A DNA stretch of 37,162 bases from Alkalibacter mobilis (GTDB lineage: Bacteria; Bacillota; Clostridia; Eubacteriales; Alkalibacteraceae): assembly GCF_015594845.1 (NCBI RefSeq), contig NZ_JADNRK010000022.1, positions 1 through 37,162 on the forward strand. The letters run 5' to 3'. Under the pieces are notes generated by a model. It did no database searches. It was not told the origin of the DNA and saw only the letters and a list, made by a program, of their open reading frames with translations. Positions 1-8,119 of this stretch are shown here, piece by piece (the stretch's first letter is position 1; every line of letters starts with the position of its first letter). Both the position numbers and the translations under genes were made by a program.

Positions 1-115
1 CGGTATTAAATAACAGGCTTGGGCTGTCACATCTGTGATGGCCCTGCCAAGAAAATCATGGCTCTATTTGATGGATGAAGTGGCTCTATTCTATGAAAAA
101 GGGTGCTCTATCCGA
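1..115. mobile_element. Probable insertion-sequence terminus (IS21-like) entering from the left edge
   Basis: Three copies of a short motif (TGGCTCTATT at 59-68 and 81-90, GTGCTCTATC at 103-112) lie exactly 22 bp apart, and CobW coding similarity stops just at the last copy. Several tandem repeats at an element's tip, followed by the interrupted gene, is what IS21-family ends look like; the family assignment rests on memory of such ends, not on a search. No transposase is visible because the element continues outside the window. The exact junction is not determined; it lies around 105-125. Confidence 0.5.
59..112. repeat. Three 22-bp-spaced direct repeats (GGCTCTAT core)
   Basis: TGGCTCTATT occurs at 59-68 and 81-90, and GTGCTCTATC at 103-112. 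The 22-bp period is about two helical turns, which suggests repeated binding sites for a transposase on one DNA face. See the mobile element entry at the left edge. Confidence 0.7.
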
Positions 116-528
116 TGACTATATGCACGCAATAATCTAAGCCATCTCTTGGCGTCAGTTACGCATGTAACAGTGCACTCCATATCATTCATCGAATTTT
201 CGATAGTTTCCCGAATATTGTGAGGGTAAGCCACGCCGGTGGCTTCCATGATTATTATTTCAGGATCCAGGTCATTGATAATTTTGTGGAGTCCCAATAT
301 CAGTTCTCCCGACATTGTGCAACAGACGCACCCTGAAAAAATGTTTGCCACTTCGTATCCACCTGAGGAAATCATCTTGTCATCTACGCTTATTTCTCCG
401 ATTTCATTTTCCACTATGACGACCTTGGAAAGGTGGTGGAGATCATCTCCAACGATATATTTTGCCAGTTGCATTAATATGCTTGTCTTTCCTGAACCGA
501 GAAATCCTCCAAGAATAAGTATTTTCAT
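91..528 (-). pseudogene. CobW/HypB/UreG-family P-loop GTPase, 3' end lost
   Basis: The product begins with a P-loop (GGFLGSGKTS, residues 7-16), followed by the ENEIGE segment (about 40-46) and the CVCC metal-binding motif (about 68-71) typical of CobW-family metal or cofactor chaperone GTPases. Small CobW-like GTPases often accompany corrinoid methyltransferase genes, and here the gene follows a URO-D methyltransferase gene by 28 bp on the same strand, so they were probably co-transcribed. The protein should continue through an NKxD-type guanine-specificity motif, but it ends at residue 145 in unrelated residues encoded by the repeat-bearing IS-like end. I read it as truncated by insertion. 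RBS and ATG lie at the 528 end. Confidence 0.75.
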
Positions 529-556
529 CTTTTGTACCTGCCTTATATCTTATGGA

Positions 557-1576
557 TCATTTATATACAATCTTGCTGAGTTTATTTGCTTCGTCAAGGA
601 TCCATCCGTTTACTTTCTGTACATCCGGGTCCATATAATCCAATGAAGTCACCATCCCGCTGAATATGAATCCACCGTCAGTTGAAAGGTCTTCAAAACT
701 TTTTCGCACTTGATCTCTTACTTCTTCCTCATCCACATTCGGCCAATTTACCGGCATACGATATTCAAATCCTCCATTTATAGCAAGTTTTCTCCCGAAT
801 TTATTTTTAACAGATACCAGATCATTTTCCGGTTGGGCAGGATCCCACACTGATACCCCAATGTCTACCATTGAGGGTATGAGTTCCTCACATCTTCCAC
901 AGTTATGATAAAATATCGGAATGTTTGCTTCGCGGGCAATGTCAAGACACTGCTTGTATCTTGGGACAAATAATTCTTCAAACAGAGTGGGTGAAATAAA
1001 CGGTTGCAATTTTGAGGCTGTATCATCAAGGATGTAATATCCTTCGGGTTTGTAGTAATGGACCATGTTCTTGGTTATGTAAAGCGAGTGCTCAAGCATA
1101 TAATCCAACAGTTCTTCCACTTCTTCTTGTTCCTCGTAAATGGCGCATAATCCTTCTGTGAAACCCATAAATCCGATAAACTGTTGAAACAGATCAGCGT
1201 ATCCCGCTACTACAAATGCGGTCTTGTCGGGATTTTGAACGTATTTGGCCCTGTCAGACCTGGCAGCAGCTTCCCAGTCAAAGCCACTGTAATCCGGAGC
1301 TTTTATGACATCTCTCCATTTGGTCACATCTGTTAGAATAAAGTCGTTTGGCTTTGGCAATGCGGCAAAATCGATATCTTCTCCTGTTATAAACGTAACT
1401 CCCCAGGGATCGACTCCGCCTCCCGGCCCGCGAAAGCTTCCCAATATGCAGGGGTCGGCCATGGCCATCAAGGGTTCTTGTCCCGGTCCGCCAAAGGGTG
1501 CTACTGGCACGTATTCAGGCATTTCTCCCTTTGCGACTCTCAAAAAGTTCTCTTTCGGTGTCAAATGAGTTGTCAT
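557..1576 (-). CDS. Uroporphyrinogen decarboxylase (URO-D) family methyltransferase
   Basis: A 339-aa URO-D superfamily protein, the fold shared by haem-pathway HemE and by MtaA/MtbA/CmuA cobalamin methyltransferases. Residues 224-229 read HNCGRC, matching the H-x-C zinc pair of the methyltransferase branch. The third zinc ligand expected near the C-terminus is not evident: the GGFIFSG segment has serine there. The adjacent CobW GTPase argues for a corrinoid-dependent methyl-transfer role rather than haem synthesis, since no hem genes are nearby. The substrate is unknown. The ATG at 1576 is preceded by AAAAGGAGGAT, and a promoter lies at 1602-1630. Probably the first gene of a two-gene operon. 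Confidence 0.85.
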   Translation of the reverse strand: MTTHLTPKENFLRVAKGEMPEYVPVAPFGGPGQEPLMAMADPCILGSFRGPGGGVDPWGVTFITGEDIDFAALPKPNDFILTDVTKWRDVIKAPDYSGFDWEAAARSDRAKYVQNPDKTAFVVAGYADLFQQFIGFMGFTEGLCAIYEEQEEVEELLDYMLEHSLYITKNMVHYYKPEGYYILDDTASKLQPFISPTLFEELFVPRYKQCLDIAREANIPIFYHNCGRCEELIPSMVDIGVSVWDPAQPENDLVSVKNKFGRKLAINGGFEYRMPVNWPNVDEEEVRDQVRKSFEDLSTDGGFIFSGMVTSLDYMDPDVQKVNGWILDEANKLSKIVYK

Positions 1577-1601
1577 AAAAATCCTCCTTTTAATAAAATC
1601 A

Positions 1602-1630
1602 ATTATTGTATGCGCTAAAAATTAAGTCAA
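1602..1630 (-). promoter_or_regulatory. Sigma-A-type promoter for the URO-D/CobW unit
   Basis: On the minus strand TTGACT (1625-1630) is separated by 17 bp from AATAAT (1602-1607), and the start codon follows about 25 bp later. The rest of the 227-bp gap to the divergent gene holds the promoter at 1731-1759 and AT-rich sequence with no recognised riboswitch. Confidence 0.55.
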
Positions 1631-1730
1631 TATAAGTATAACATTAAAATAATTTGAAAAAAAGAGGTTTATATAAAATTGAATAAAAAATTTTATCTAC
1701 AAAACATTTGTTTTTGATTGAAGGAATTTA

Positions 1731-1759
1731 CTGACATTGATAAAAAAATGTTTTATAAT
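1731..1759 (+). promoter_or_regulatory. Sigma-A-type promoter for the 7TM-GGDEF gene
   Basis: CTGACA (1731-1736), a 17-bp spacer and a consensus TATAAT (1754-1759) precede the TTG start at 1804. A second TATAAT at 1763-1768 is an alternative -10. Confidence 0.5.
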
Positions 1760-1803
1760 TATTATAATTGTGTGCATAATGATAAAGAACAGAGGTGTAA
1801 CAT

Positions 1804-3474
1804 TTGAGACTGCCTAAAAATAAAAATGTCAATTTTGCATATTTTCCTGTCATTGCATTTATAGTGACACTGATGCTTCTTGTACAGTTCATGCCAAGTG
1901 AAAATTTGCGTTTGGGTCAAAGCGGGTATTACGAAATAAATGACGGATGGACGATCACTTCAGACAACTTTGAAAAGAACAATGTTACTTTGCCGTTTAG
2001 TGGTGATTTTAAAAAGAATCAAGTGTTTAAAGCAACCAGAACGTTTGAAGAGGATTTTGTCGATGCTGAAAAACTCAGACTCAGGGCTTCGATGCAGGAT
2101 GCTAGAGTTTTTCTGGATAAGGTGTTGATTTTTGAAACACCTGAATTTAAAAGCGATATTTTCACAAACCCCAATGCAAGCCTTTGGTATTTGGTAGATT
2201 TGCCGGAAGATTTGGCGGGAAAAAGCTTGACTTTGGAAATCAAAACGGATATCAAAGCTTTCTCAGGCTTGATAAACGAGGTGGCAATAGGGGACGGGGA
2301 TGCTCTGTTGTACGATTTGATACAGAGACAATCTACAGGAATAGTCCTTGCATTGATTTTGATGGTTTTTGGTATTTCAGCTCTTTTACTTTCCTTTTTT
2401 ATTTCCAATATTTCAGACAACAGATTTTTGTATTTGGGGATATTTGCGATATTTGTAAGTGTGTGGGTATTTTCCGAGGCAAAATTGATGCAGCTGATTA
2501 CAGGCAACAGATTTTTGATCGGTGGCATCAGCTACATGTTGGTGGCAGCCATACCCGTACCCTTTCTTTTATTTTTGAGGGATACAGTTTTGACTAGATT
2601 CAACAAGCTCTTTACATGGATTTCCATGATTTTCATATTGGATCTGATCCTGAATTTAATCCTCCAGTTGACCGGAGTAGCCAGCTTCTTTAATACGATT
2701 ATCGTAACAAACAGCATGATCCTTGTTTCCATGGTGATGGTCGTAGTGGTCATGTTTGTAGAGTGGGTCAAATACAAAAATAACAATGCCAAAAGATTTT
2801 TGGCACATCTAAGTCTTTTGGCAGTAATAGTTTTGTTGGAACTGGTAAAATTCTTCAACTGGAATTTTGATTTTACATCGGTATATAGCAGCGTGGGTAC
2901 TGTATTGTTTTTCATTCTCCTGGCTATCGATTCGCTTAAAAGTGTGGATATGTTGATTGAAAAAGAGAAAGAAAGAAAAATATTTGAGAGGTTGGCATTT
3001 AAAGACATTCTTACCGGTGGGGGTAATAGGGCGGCGTATGAGAAAGATCTGGACAGTATCATGAACGATGACAGAATCAATAAATTCAGATTGATTTTTC
3101 TGGACATAAATTATCTTAAAAATATCAATGATAACTTTGGACATCAAGAAGGAGACAGGGCGATAGTAAAGTGTTACAACTGCCTTAAGGACAGTTTTTT
3201 GAATCAGGGCAGGGTATACAGGTTGGGTGGAGACGAATTTGTTTGCATAATAGAAAATCCGGATGAGATTTTTTATAACCAGGGAGTAAAACGATTTAGG
3301 AATTCATTGGATGACTTTGCGGCTTTGAATCCTTTTAAGATCGATGTGGCCATAGGCAGCGGGGTTTTTGACAAATATGATGAAATAGACATCAAGACAT
3401 TTTTTAACAATATAGACAAATTGATGTATGAAAATAAAAGGTATCTCAAAAAAAGCAATGTAGTAGAAGGATAG
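1804..3474 (+). CDS. Membrane diguanylate cyclase (extracellular domain, 7 TM, GGDEF)
   Basis: A 556-aa protein with an N-terminal membrane anchor (about residues 14-30), an extracytoplasmic segment of about 145 residues that looks beta-rich, about seven further membrane segments (roughly 178-375), a short linker with charged EKEKERK, and a C-terminal GGDEF domain. The plan resembles 7TMR-DISM sensor cyclases. The catalytic signature RLGGDEF is intact (GGDEF 475-479), so synthesis of c-di-GMP from two GTP is expected. The inhibitory RxxD site nine residues upstream is missing (LNQG), so product feedback is probably absent. TTG start supported by AGAGGTG. The next gene begins 14 bp downstream, suggesting co-transcription. 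Confidence 0.87.
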   Translation: MRLPKNKNVNFAYFPVIAFIVTLMLLVQFMPSENLRLGQSGYYEINDGWTITSDNFEKNNVTLPFSGDFKKNQVFKATRTFEEDFVDAEKLRLRASMQDARVFLDKVLIFETPEFKSDIFTNPNASLWYLVDLPEDLAGKSLTLEIKTDIKAFSGLINEVAIGDGDALLYDLIQRQSTGIVLALILMVFGISALLLSFFISNISDNRFLYLGIFAIFVSVWVFSEAKLMQLITGNRFLIGGISYMLVAAIPVPFLLFLRDTVLTRFNKLFTWISMIFILDLILNLILQLTGVASFFNTIIVTNSMILVSMVMVVVVMFVEWVKYKNNNAKRFLAHLSLLAVIVLLELVKFFNWNFDFTSVYSSVGTVLFFILLAIDSLKSVDMLIEKEKERKIFERLAFKDILTGGGNRAAYEKDLDSIMNDDRINKFRLIFLDINYLKNINDNFGHQEGDRAIVKCYNCLKDSFLNQGRVYRLGGDEFVCIIENPDEIFYNQGVKRFRNSLDDFAALNPFKIDVAIGSGVFDKYDEIDIKTFFNNIDKLMYENKRYLKKSNVVEG

Positions 3475-3488
3475 TAGGAGGGATTTAA

Positions 3489-3986
3489 TTGAGTGAAAAC
3501 AATAATGTAAAAAAGGTGATAAAATATTTAGAAAGTTTAAACATAAAATACAAAATCGTTGAACACCCACCAGTATACACCATAGACGAAATGGATGAAC
3601 TGGACATTGGCAGAGACGGTGATATAGTCAAGAATCTGTTTCTTAGAGATGCAAAAGGGAAACGCCATTTTTTAGTATTATTGCATAAAGACAAGAAAGT
3701 CGATCTTAAAGTGTTCCAGGAAAAGCTTGAAAGTACAAAATTAAGTTTTGCTTCAGAAGAGAGGTTGGATAAATACCTTAATCTTACCAAGGGCTCGGTG
3801 ACTCCCATGGGGATCATAAATGACGAGTCAAAGAGTGTAGAGGTAGCTATAGACAAGGATCTCGTGGGGAATAAAAGTTTAGGTGTTCATCCCAACGACA
3901 ATACAGCCACAATTTGGCTTGCTTTTGAAGATATTGTCAAGGTGATCGAAAGCAATGGAAATAAATATACATTGATGGAAATGTAA
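3489..3986 (+). CDS. YbaK/ProX-family aminoacyl-tRNA deacylase (PrdX-like)
   Basis: The 165 residues match the stand-alone prolyl-tRNA editing fold: EHPPVYTI near residue 21, KNLFLRD near 48, the conserved GSVTPMGIIND (about 101-111), and a final VHPNDNTATIWL block. Family members (PrdX, ProXp) hydrolyse Ala mis-charged on tRNA-Pro in trans in the cytosol; PrdX was named from proline-fermenting clostridia, but no prd genes are visible here. The TTG start at 3489 is set by TAGGAGGGA just upstream, overlapping the region of the previous stop codon. Likely in one transcript with the upstream cyclase. Confidence 0.85.
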   Translation: MSENNNVKKVIKYLESLNIKYKIVEHPPVYTIDEMDELDIGRDGDIVKNLFLRDAKGKRHFLVLLHKDKKVDLKVFQEKLESTKLSFASEERLDKYLNLTKGSVTPMGIINDESKSVEVAIDKDLVGNKSLGVHPNDNTATIWLAFEDIVKVIESNGNKYTLMEM

Positions 3987-4045
3987 AAAAGCAGATTCGC
4001 AGATATACAAGTTGACTATTTTATGAAAATTAAGGAGGAATTGTT

Positions 4046-5116
4046 TTGAAAAGGCAAAAAGGTTCTTTGTTGTTGATCGTTTTATTGATATTTGTATTAT
4101 TCCTGGGTGGTTGCGGATCTGATGGTGGATCTGTTGAAGACGGAGACGGTCAAACATCTCAGGGAAATGATTCGAATGATTCAAATGGCGCTGAAATCAT
4201 AGTGCTTGAAGGAGCCGGCAATAGTCCATCAAATCTTCTTCATCAAGGCATGGCAATAGAATATGAAGGCCATGTATATCATGTGGATAAAATGTTTGAG
4301 GGAAGTATCTGGAAAACCTCCATGGAATCAGGAGAATCCCAATTGCTGCTGGAAGGAACCTTGCATCATTTAAACGTAAATGGGGGACTTTTGTTTGCTG
4401 TCGGTTCTGTTGCGGCAGGATCAGATGGTTTGGGTACCGACGGTATATTTATGAGCAACATTGACGGCAGTGGATTTACCGTTTTGAAAGAAGGTTATTT
4501 TGGACTTTTGATACTTCAAGATGAATATTTGTATTTTACAGATGTAGTTGAAGGTGGATTGTACCGAATGAAATATGACGGCAGCGAGGAGACTCTAATT
4601 CTTGAGAATATTTACGATAATGTGGCAATTTTTAATGACCACATTTATGTTATGGCTGATTTGGACGAACAATATGTATCAAACATATATGAATTATTTC
4701 TTGATGGAAGTGGTGAACCGGTCATGATAGTTAATGATGTTTTTGGCGGAACTTTTGATGTTGTAGAAAATGAATTGTTTTATATACTGCGGGACAATAT
4801 GGGAGATATGCACCGATATGACACGGAAAAAAAGACAGAAAGATTATTTTTAGATACCTGGGTGGATAATTTGAATGGTCAAGGAACTGACTTGTATTAT
4901 TTCTGGAGTGGTGTTCGAAAAGACAATACTGACAAGGGCCTGTATTACTTTAATGACGAAACTGGTGAAAAAGAAATGATACTTGCCGCTGAGTCGATTT
5001 TTGATATAAACATGGCAGGCGGAAAAATCTACTGGCATGATAATGACGCACAACGGAGGATCTCTGTTATGAATATCGATGGAACTGATCGGGAATATGT
5101 GGAACAGGCCAACTAG
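4046..5116 (+). CDS. Secreted lipoprotein with DUF5050-type beta-propeller
   Basis: The first 25 residues form a lipoprotein signal peptide: KRQKGS, a hydrophobic core and the lipobox LGGC. A low-complexity D/S/N-rich linker follows, then about 290 residues of repeats such as YFTDVVEGGLYRMKYDG and ISVMNIDGTDREYV. This is the six-bladed propeller pattern of DUF5050/LDL-receptor-YWTD-like bacterial proteins. It should be exported and anchored to the outer face of the membrane; the ligand is unknown. The TTG start at 4046 has AAGGAGGA 6 bp upstream. A 60-bp gap separates it from the deacylase gene, so it may share that transcript. It ends at a strong bidirectional terminator. Confidence 0.8.
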   Translation: MKRQKGSLLLIVLLIFVLFLGGCGSDGGSVEDGDGQTSQGNDSNDSNGAEIIVLEGAGNSPSNLLHQGMAIEYEGHVYHVDKMFEGSIWKTSMESGESQLLLEGTLHHLNVNGGLLFAVGSVAAGSDGLGTDGIFMSNIDGSGFTVLKEGYFGLLILQDEYLYFTDVVEGGLYRMKYDGSEETLILENIYDNVAIFNDHIYVMADLDEQYVSNIYELFLDGSGEPVMIVNDVFGGTFDVVENELFYILRDNMGDMHRYDTEKKTERLFLDTWVDNLNGQGTDLYYFWSGVRKDNTDKGLYYFNDETGEKEMILAAESIFDINMAGGKIYWHDNDAQRRISVMNIDGTDREYVEQAN

Positions 5117-5172
5117 AATTTGGAACTAAAAAACAAGGGTGCGCAAGAGCCCTTGTTTTTTAGTTCCAAATT
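5117..5172. terminator. Bidirectional intrinsic terminator
   Basis: A perfect 23-bp inverted repeat (arms 5117-5139 and 5150-5172, 10-nt loop) starts right after the stop codon of the lipoprotein gene and ends just before that of the converging gene. The arms contain CAAGGG/CCCTTG next to an A6/T6 run, so a U-tract forms in either direction. Confidence 0.9.
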
Positions 5173-5173
5173 G

Positions 5174-5476
5174 TCAAAGGATTTTTATGGTTTTTCCTCT
5201 TGGATCCCCCTCGAAATTTTCAATGGCATGTTCCCAGGCTTCAAGCCCTATATCCGCATGATAATAAGTTGCCACTTCGTTTAAATGAGCCAGTGCAATT
5301 TTGCCGGTCATCAAAGGGTCGTCATTGGTCACATTTGTATGAGGATCTTCGGTACCATGCTCAAGTTCTATATTCATGCCCTCGTTAAATTCCTCCGGTG
5401 TAAATCCTGCGTTGTCAAAATCAATTCCCAATTCTTTCGCTACTGCGTTTGATTCATCCAAAGAAAAGACTTTCAT
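5174..5476 (-). CDS. DUF5661 family small protein
   Basis: A 100-aa soluble acidic protein. The central block (FTPEEFNEGMNIELEHGTED, then VTNDDPLMTGKIALAHLNE) is the conserved core of DUF5661 as I recall it, a family found in bacteria, archaea and phages with no known function. It has no signal peptide, membrane segment or obvious catalytic motif. Start at 5476, preceded by GGAGGTGATTG. It sits alone between the lipoprotein and the DUF1846 gene, with a terminator at each end. Confidence 0.75.
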   Translation of the reverse strand: MKVFSLDESNAVAKELGIDFDNAGFTPEEFNEGMNIELEHGTEDPHTNVTNDDPLMTGKIALAHLNEVATYYHADIGLEAWEHAIENFEGDPRGKTIKIL

Positions 5477-5551
5477 CCAACAATCACCTCCATGATTAGA
5501 GTATACCCAGAAAATCCACGAATAAATATCTACCGAAGATTTAGAATAATA

Positions 5552-5575
5552 AAAAGCCGGATTTATCCGACTTTT
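5552..5575. terminator. Intrinsic terminator downstream of the DUF1846 gene
   Basis: AAAAGCCGGA (5552-5561) pairs with TCCGACTTTT (5566-5575) with one G-U pair and a 4-nt loop. It lies directly after the minus-strand stop at 5582 and ends in a run of U in that direction. Confidence 0.75.
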
Positions 5576-5581
5576 GTCATA

Positions 5582-7066
5582 TTAATATTTCTGATATATC
5601 CGATTTGTTTCGTACTTTGGTTCGCTGGTTATGTTTAGTCCCAGTTTTTTGAAAATCTTCAAATCAACTTCCGGCAATATGACCGAAGAGTGCAACTCGC
5701 ACGATTTTAACTTGGGCAGCTGTTCCAAGGCCAATCGGGCATCTTCATTGTGAGCGGCACTTACTGAAAGAGCTATAAGTATTTCGTCGGTATGAAGCCT
5801 TGGATTTCTTCCTTGCAGGTATTTGGTCTTTAGGATCTGTATTGGTTCTATTGCCTCGGGCGAAACCAGGTGCAGATCGTGATCCAAATTTCCCAATACT
5901 TTGATGGCGTTTAGAATAACGGCTGCCGATGAACCTAAAAGCTCGGATGTTTTTCCGGTTATGATTCTACCGTCTGACAACTGGATGGCTACAGCCGGGT
6001 TGCCGGTTTCTTCAGCCCTGTCAAGAGCAGCTTTAACAACTTTTCTATCGTCTTCCGAAATGGAGGCCTGCTTCATCAGCAATTCAAGCTTGTAAAGAAT
6101 CTCTTTTGTTCCGGTCCCTCTTTTAAAGTCCACCAATGCATGATAATATCTTCTGATGATTTCCTGTTCGGCGGCATCTCTGCAAACTTCATCGTCCATA
6201 ATGCAGTTGCCGGCCATATTTACACCCATGTCTGTCGGGGACTTGTAAGGATTTTCTCCGACTATCATCTCAAAGATTGCATTTAATACCGGAAATATTT
6301 CAATATCCCTGTTGTAGTTTACGGTTGCAACGCCGTAAGCTTCAAGATGGAATGGATCTATCATGTTAACGTCATTCAAATCTGCGGTGGCAGCTTCATA
6401 CGCAATGTTTACAGGATGTCTCAAGGGTAGATTCCATATGGGGAATGTCTCGAATTTTGCGTATCCAGCTTTAATCCCACGTTTGTGGTCATGATAAAGT
6501 TGTGAAAGACATGTGGACATCTTTCCACTGCCGGGACCCGGTGCTGTTACGACTACCAAAGGTCTGGAGGTTTCAATATATTCATTTTTACCATATCCTT
6601 CATCGCTGACGATATGGCTTATATTGTGAGGGTACCCCTCGATATTATAATGGAAGTAGGTTTTGATATTAAGAGATTCCAGCTTTGATCTAAATTGATT
6701 TGCTGAGTTTTCACCTGAGTATTGAGTAATGACCACGCTTCCAACCATAAATCCTCTTTGCTGAAAAGCATCTATCAACCTCAAGACATCATCTTCATAC
6801 GTTATTCCCAAATCTCCCCGTATTTTATTGCTTTCGATGGCATCAGCACTGATGACAACTATTATTTCCGTTTGTTCTTTTAATTGGTCTAGCATTTTTA
6901 GCTTGCTGTCCGGTTGGAACCCTGGAAGTACCCTCGAACAGTGGTAGTCGTCAAAAAGCTTGCCTCCAAATTCAAGATATAGTTTGTTATCAAACATTTC
7001 TATCCTTTTTTTTATGTGTTCGGACTGGGTCTGTTTGTATTTTTCATGATCGAAACCTATTTTCAT
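5582..7066 (-). CDS. DUF1846 domain-containing protein
   Basis: A 494-aa cytosolic protein matching the DUF1846 family along its whole length: KIGFDHEKYKQTQSEHI at the N-terminus, a P-loop-like TAPGPGSGKMSTC around residue 175, HPVNIAYEAATADL, and an alpha/beta C-terminal half. The family is widespread in Firmicutes and its biochemical function is unknown. The GSGKMS motif suggests nucleotide binding, which is inference. An in-frame ATG lies six codons upstream at 7084, but AAGGAGA is placed correctly only for the ATG at 7066, so I chose that. Single-gene unit with its own terminator. Confidence 0.88.
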   Translation of the reverse strand: MKIGFDHEKYKQTQSEHIKKRIEMFDNKLYLEFGGKLFDDYHCSRVLPGFQPDSKLKMLDQLKEQTEIIVVISADAIESNKIRGDLGITYEDDVLRLIDAFQQRGFMVGSVVITQYSGENSANQFRSKLESLNIKTYFHYNIEGYPHNISHIVSDEGYGKNEYIETSRPLVVVTAPGPGSGKMSTCLSQLYHDHKRGIKAGYAKFETFPIWNLPLRHPVNIAYEAATADLNDVNMIDPFHLEAYGVATVNYNRDIEIFPVLNAIFEMIVGENPYKSPTDMGVNMAGNCIMDDEVCRDAAEQEIIRRYYHALVDFKRGTGTKEILYKLELLMKQASISEDDRKVVKAALDRAEETGNPAVAIQLSDGRIITGKTSELLGSSAAVILNAIKVLGNLDHDLHLVSPEAIEPIQILKTKYLQGRNPRLHTDEILIALSVSAAHNEDARLALEQLPKLKSCELHSSVILPEVDLKIFKKLGLNITSEPKYETNRIYQKY

Positions 7067-7147
7067 TCTGCATCTCCTTGTCAATAATCATTCCTCAAAA
7101 GTATACCATCTCTAACATTGGTTTTCAAAGGAAACGTTGAAGAAATA

Positions 7148-7969
7148 TCAAATATCATTTGTCAAATTCACCGGCATTATTATTTCATTGTAATTATACA
7201 GGGCATTTTCATTTTTTTCTGAAAATAATATCCTGCCGTAAACATTTCCGTTGAAAGTGTAACCTTTGGATGATGCAAAATCATGCATTGAATCTAAAGT
7301 AGCATTTGATATGAATTCTCCCTCTAGCAACTTCACGTACATGTACACGGCTTTTGAAGCTTGAATACATTGGATGTTGGAGGGGAGTTTGATTTTGAGT
7401 TTATGGATATCCGGGATGGAAATGGCCAAGCCAAAATCAAAATCAAAGTGATCATGGGTAGTTGGTTTATACCCTGTCAAACTGAATGAGAAGAAAGTGA
7501 AAGGAAGCAAATTCATCCATTGCTTTACCGTTTTGGCGGTCTTGCTGTCTTTTATAAGAACATTCTCTTTAGTTTGACAAATTCTATACATACCTTCAAA
7601 ATCATCTAATTCACATTTGTGTAAATTCCGGTGCAGTTTTTCACAAATGTCCAAGGTTTCGTTGGATTTCTCAAGAAGTCCATTTAATCGCTCGATTTCT
7701 AAAGCTAGATCTTTGCTGGTTTTGGTAAAAACCTCGGCCACTTTTTCTAGACTTCCTTCATTAGTCAGTTCAATGGTTTCGTTTAATGGTATGTCAAAAC
7801 TTCTGAACCATCTGCTTCTCAGGATATTTCTGCAGTCAAGGTCTCCAAAAAGTCTGTAACTGGAGTTGTCTTCTTTTAGTGGCTTTATTATCCCCAGCTT
7901 TTCATAGTGTCTTAGAGTGTCTGCTGTTACACCGAGCATTTTTGAGTATTCACCGATTTTATATTTCAT
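7148..7969 (-). CDS. MerR family transcriptional regulator with C-terminal effector domain
   Basis: Residues 1-70 are a MerR winged helix (YKIGEYSKMLGVTADTLRHYEKLG, then SYRLFGDLD). A helical linker (about 75-115) would form the antiparallel dimer coil. A C-terminal domain of about 150 residues resembles in layout the ligand-binding domains of BmrR/TipA-type regulators, so the inducer is more likely an organic molecule than a metal. An upstream in-frame GTG at 7984 is rejected because GGAGGG, the ribosome binding site, lies inside those extra codons. It is divergent from a flavin reductase gene whose promoter has the elongated MerR-type spacer, so that gene is its likely target. Confidence 0.85.
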   Translation of the reverse strand: MKYKIGEYSKMLGVTADTLRHYEKLGIIKPLKEDNSSYRLFGDLDCRNILRSRWFRSFDIPLNETIELTNEGSLEKVAEVFTKTSKDLALEIERLNGLLEKSNETLDICEKLHRNLHKCELDDFEGMYRICQTKENVLIKDSKTAKTVKQWMNLLPFTFFSFSLTGYKPTTHDHFDFDFGLAISIPDIHKLKIKLPSNIQCIQASKAVYMYVKLLEGEFISNATLDSMHDFASSKGYTFNGNVYGRILFSEKNENALYNYNEIIMPVNLTNDI

Positions 7970-8043
7970 CTTTAATCCCTCCACTGATGGTTAATATTAT
8001 ACAAAAAAGAATCGACAAGATAAATAAATATTTAACAAATAAG

Positions 8044-8074
8044 TTGACTTTGGTGTAAGACCAAGGTTTATTAT
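8044..8074 (+). promoter_or_regulatory. MerR-type promoter (19-bp spacer) with dyad operator
   Basis: TTGACT (8044-8049) and TATTAT (8069-8074) are 19 bp apart instead of 17. The spacer contains a dyad, CTTTGGT / ACCAAGG, matching at 6 of 7 positions. An over-long spacer with a central dyad is the hallmark of promoters that MerR proteins untwist for activation. It lies between the divergent MerR gene and the flavin reductase gene it would drive. Confidence 0.8.
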
Positions 8075-8119
8075 TTAGGCAAAAGCTTGGTAAACAAGAA
8101 AAAACAAGGGGGAAAAGTA

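Noticed and set aside
557-1576. HemE (haem-pathway uroporphyrinogen decarboxylase)
   Set aside because: The H-x-C metal pair, adjacent CobW GTPase and lack of haem genes point to the methyltransferase branch.
1577-1803. Riboswitch (for example cobalamin type) in the gap between URO-D and cyclase genes
   Set aside because: The gap is AT-rich and short, with promoters for both sides; no B12-box-like or other aptamer core is seen.
2019-3570. Several minus-strand open frames under the membrane cyclase gene
   Set aside because: They run antisense to a clear GGDEF protein gene, overlap each other and have no ribosome sites or recognisable motifs.
3987-4045. Separate promoter for the DUF5050 lipoprotein gene (TTGACT at about 4012)
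   Set aside because: No -10 box at a proper distance; read-through from the upstream genes is simpler.
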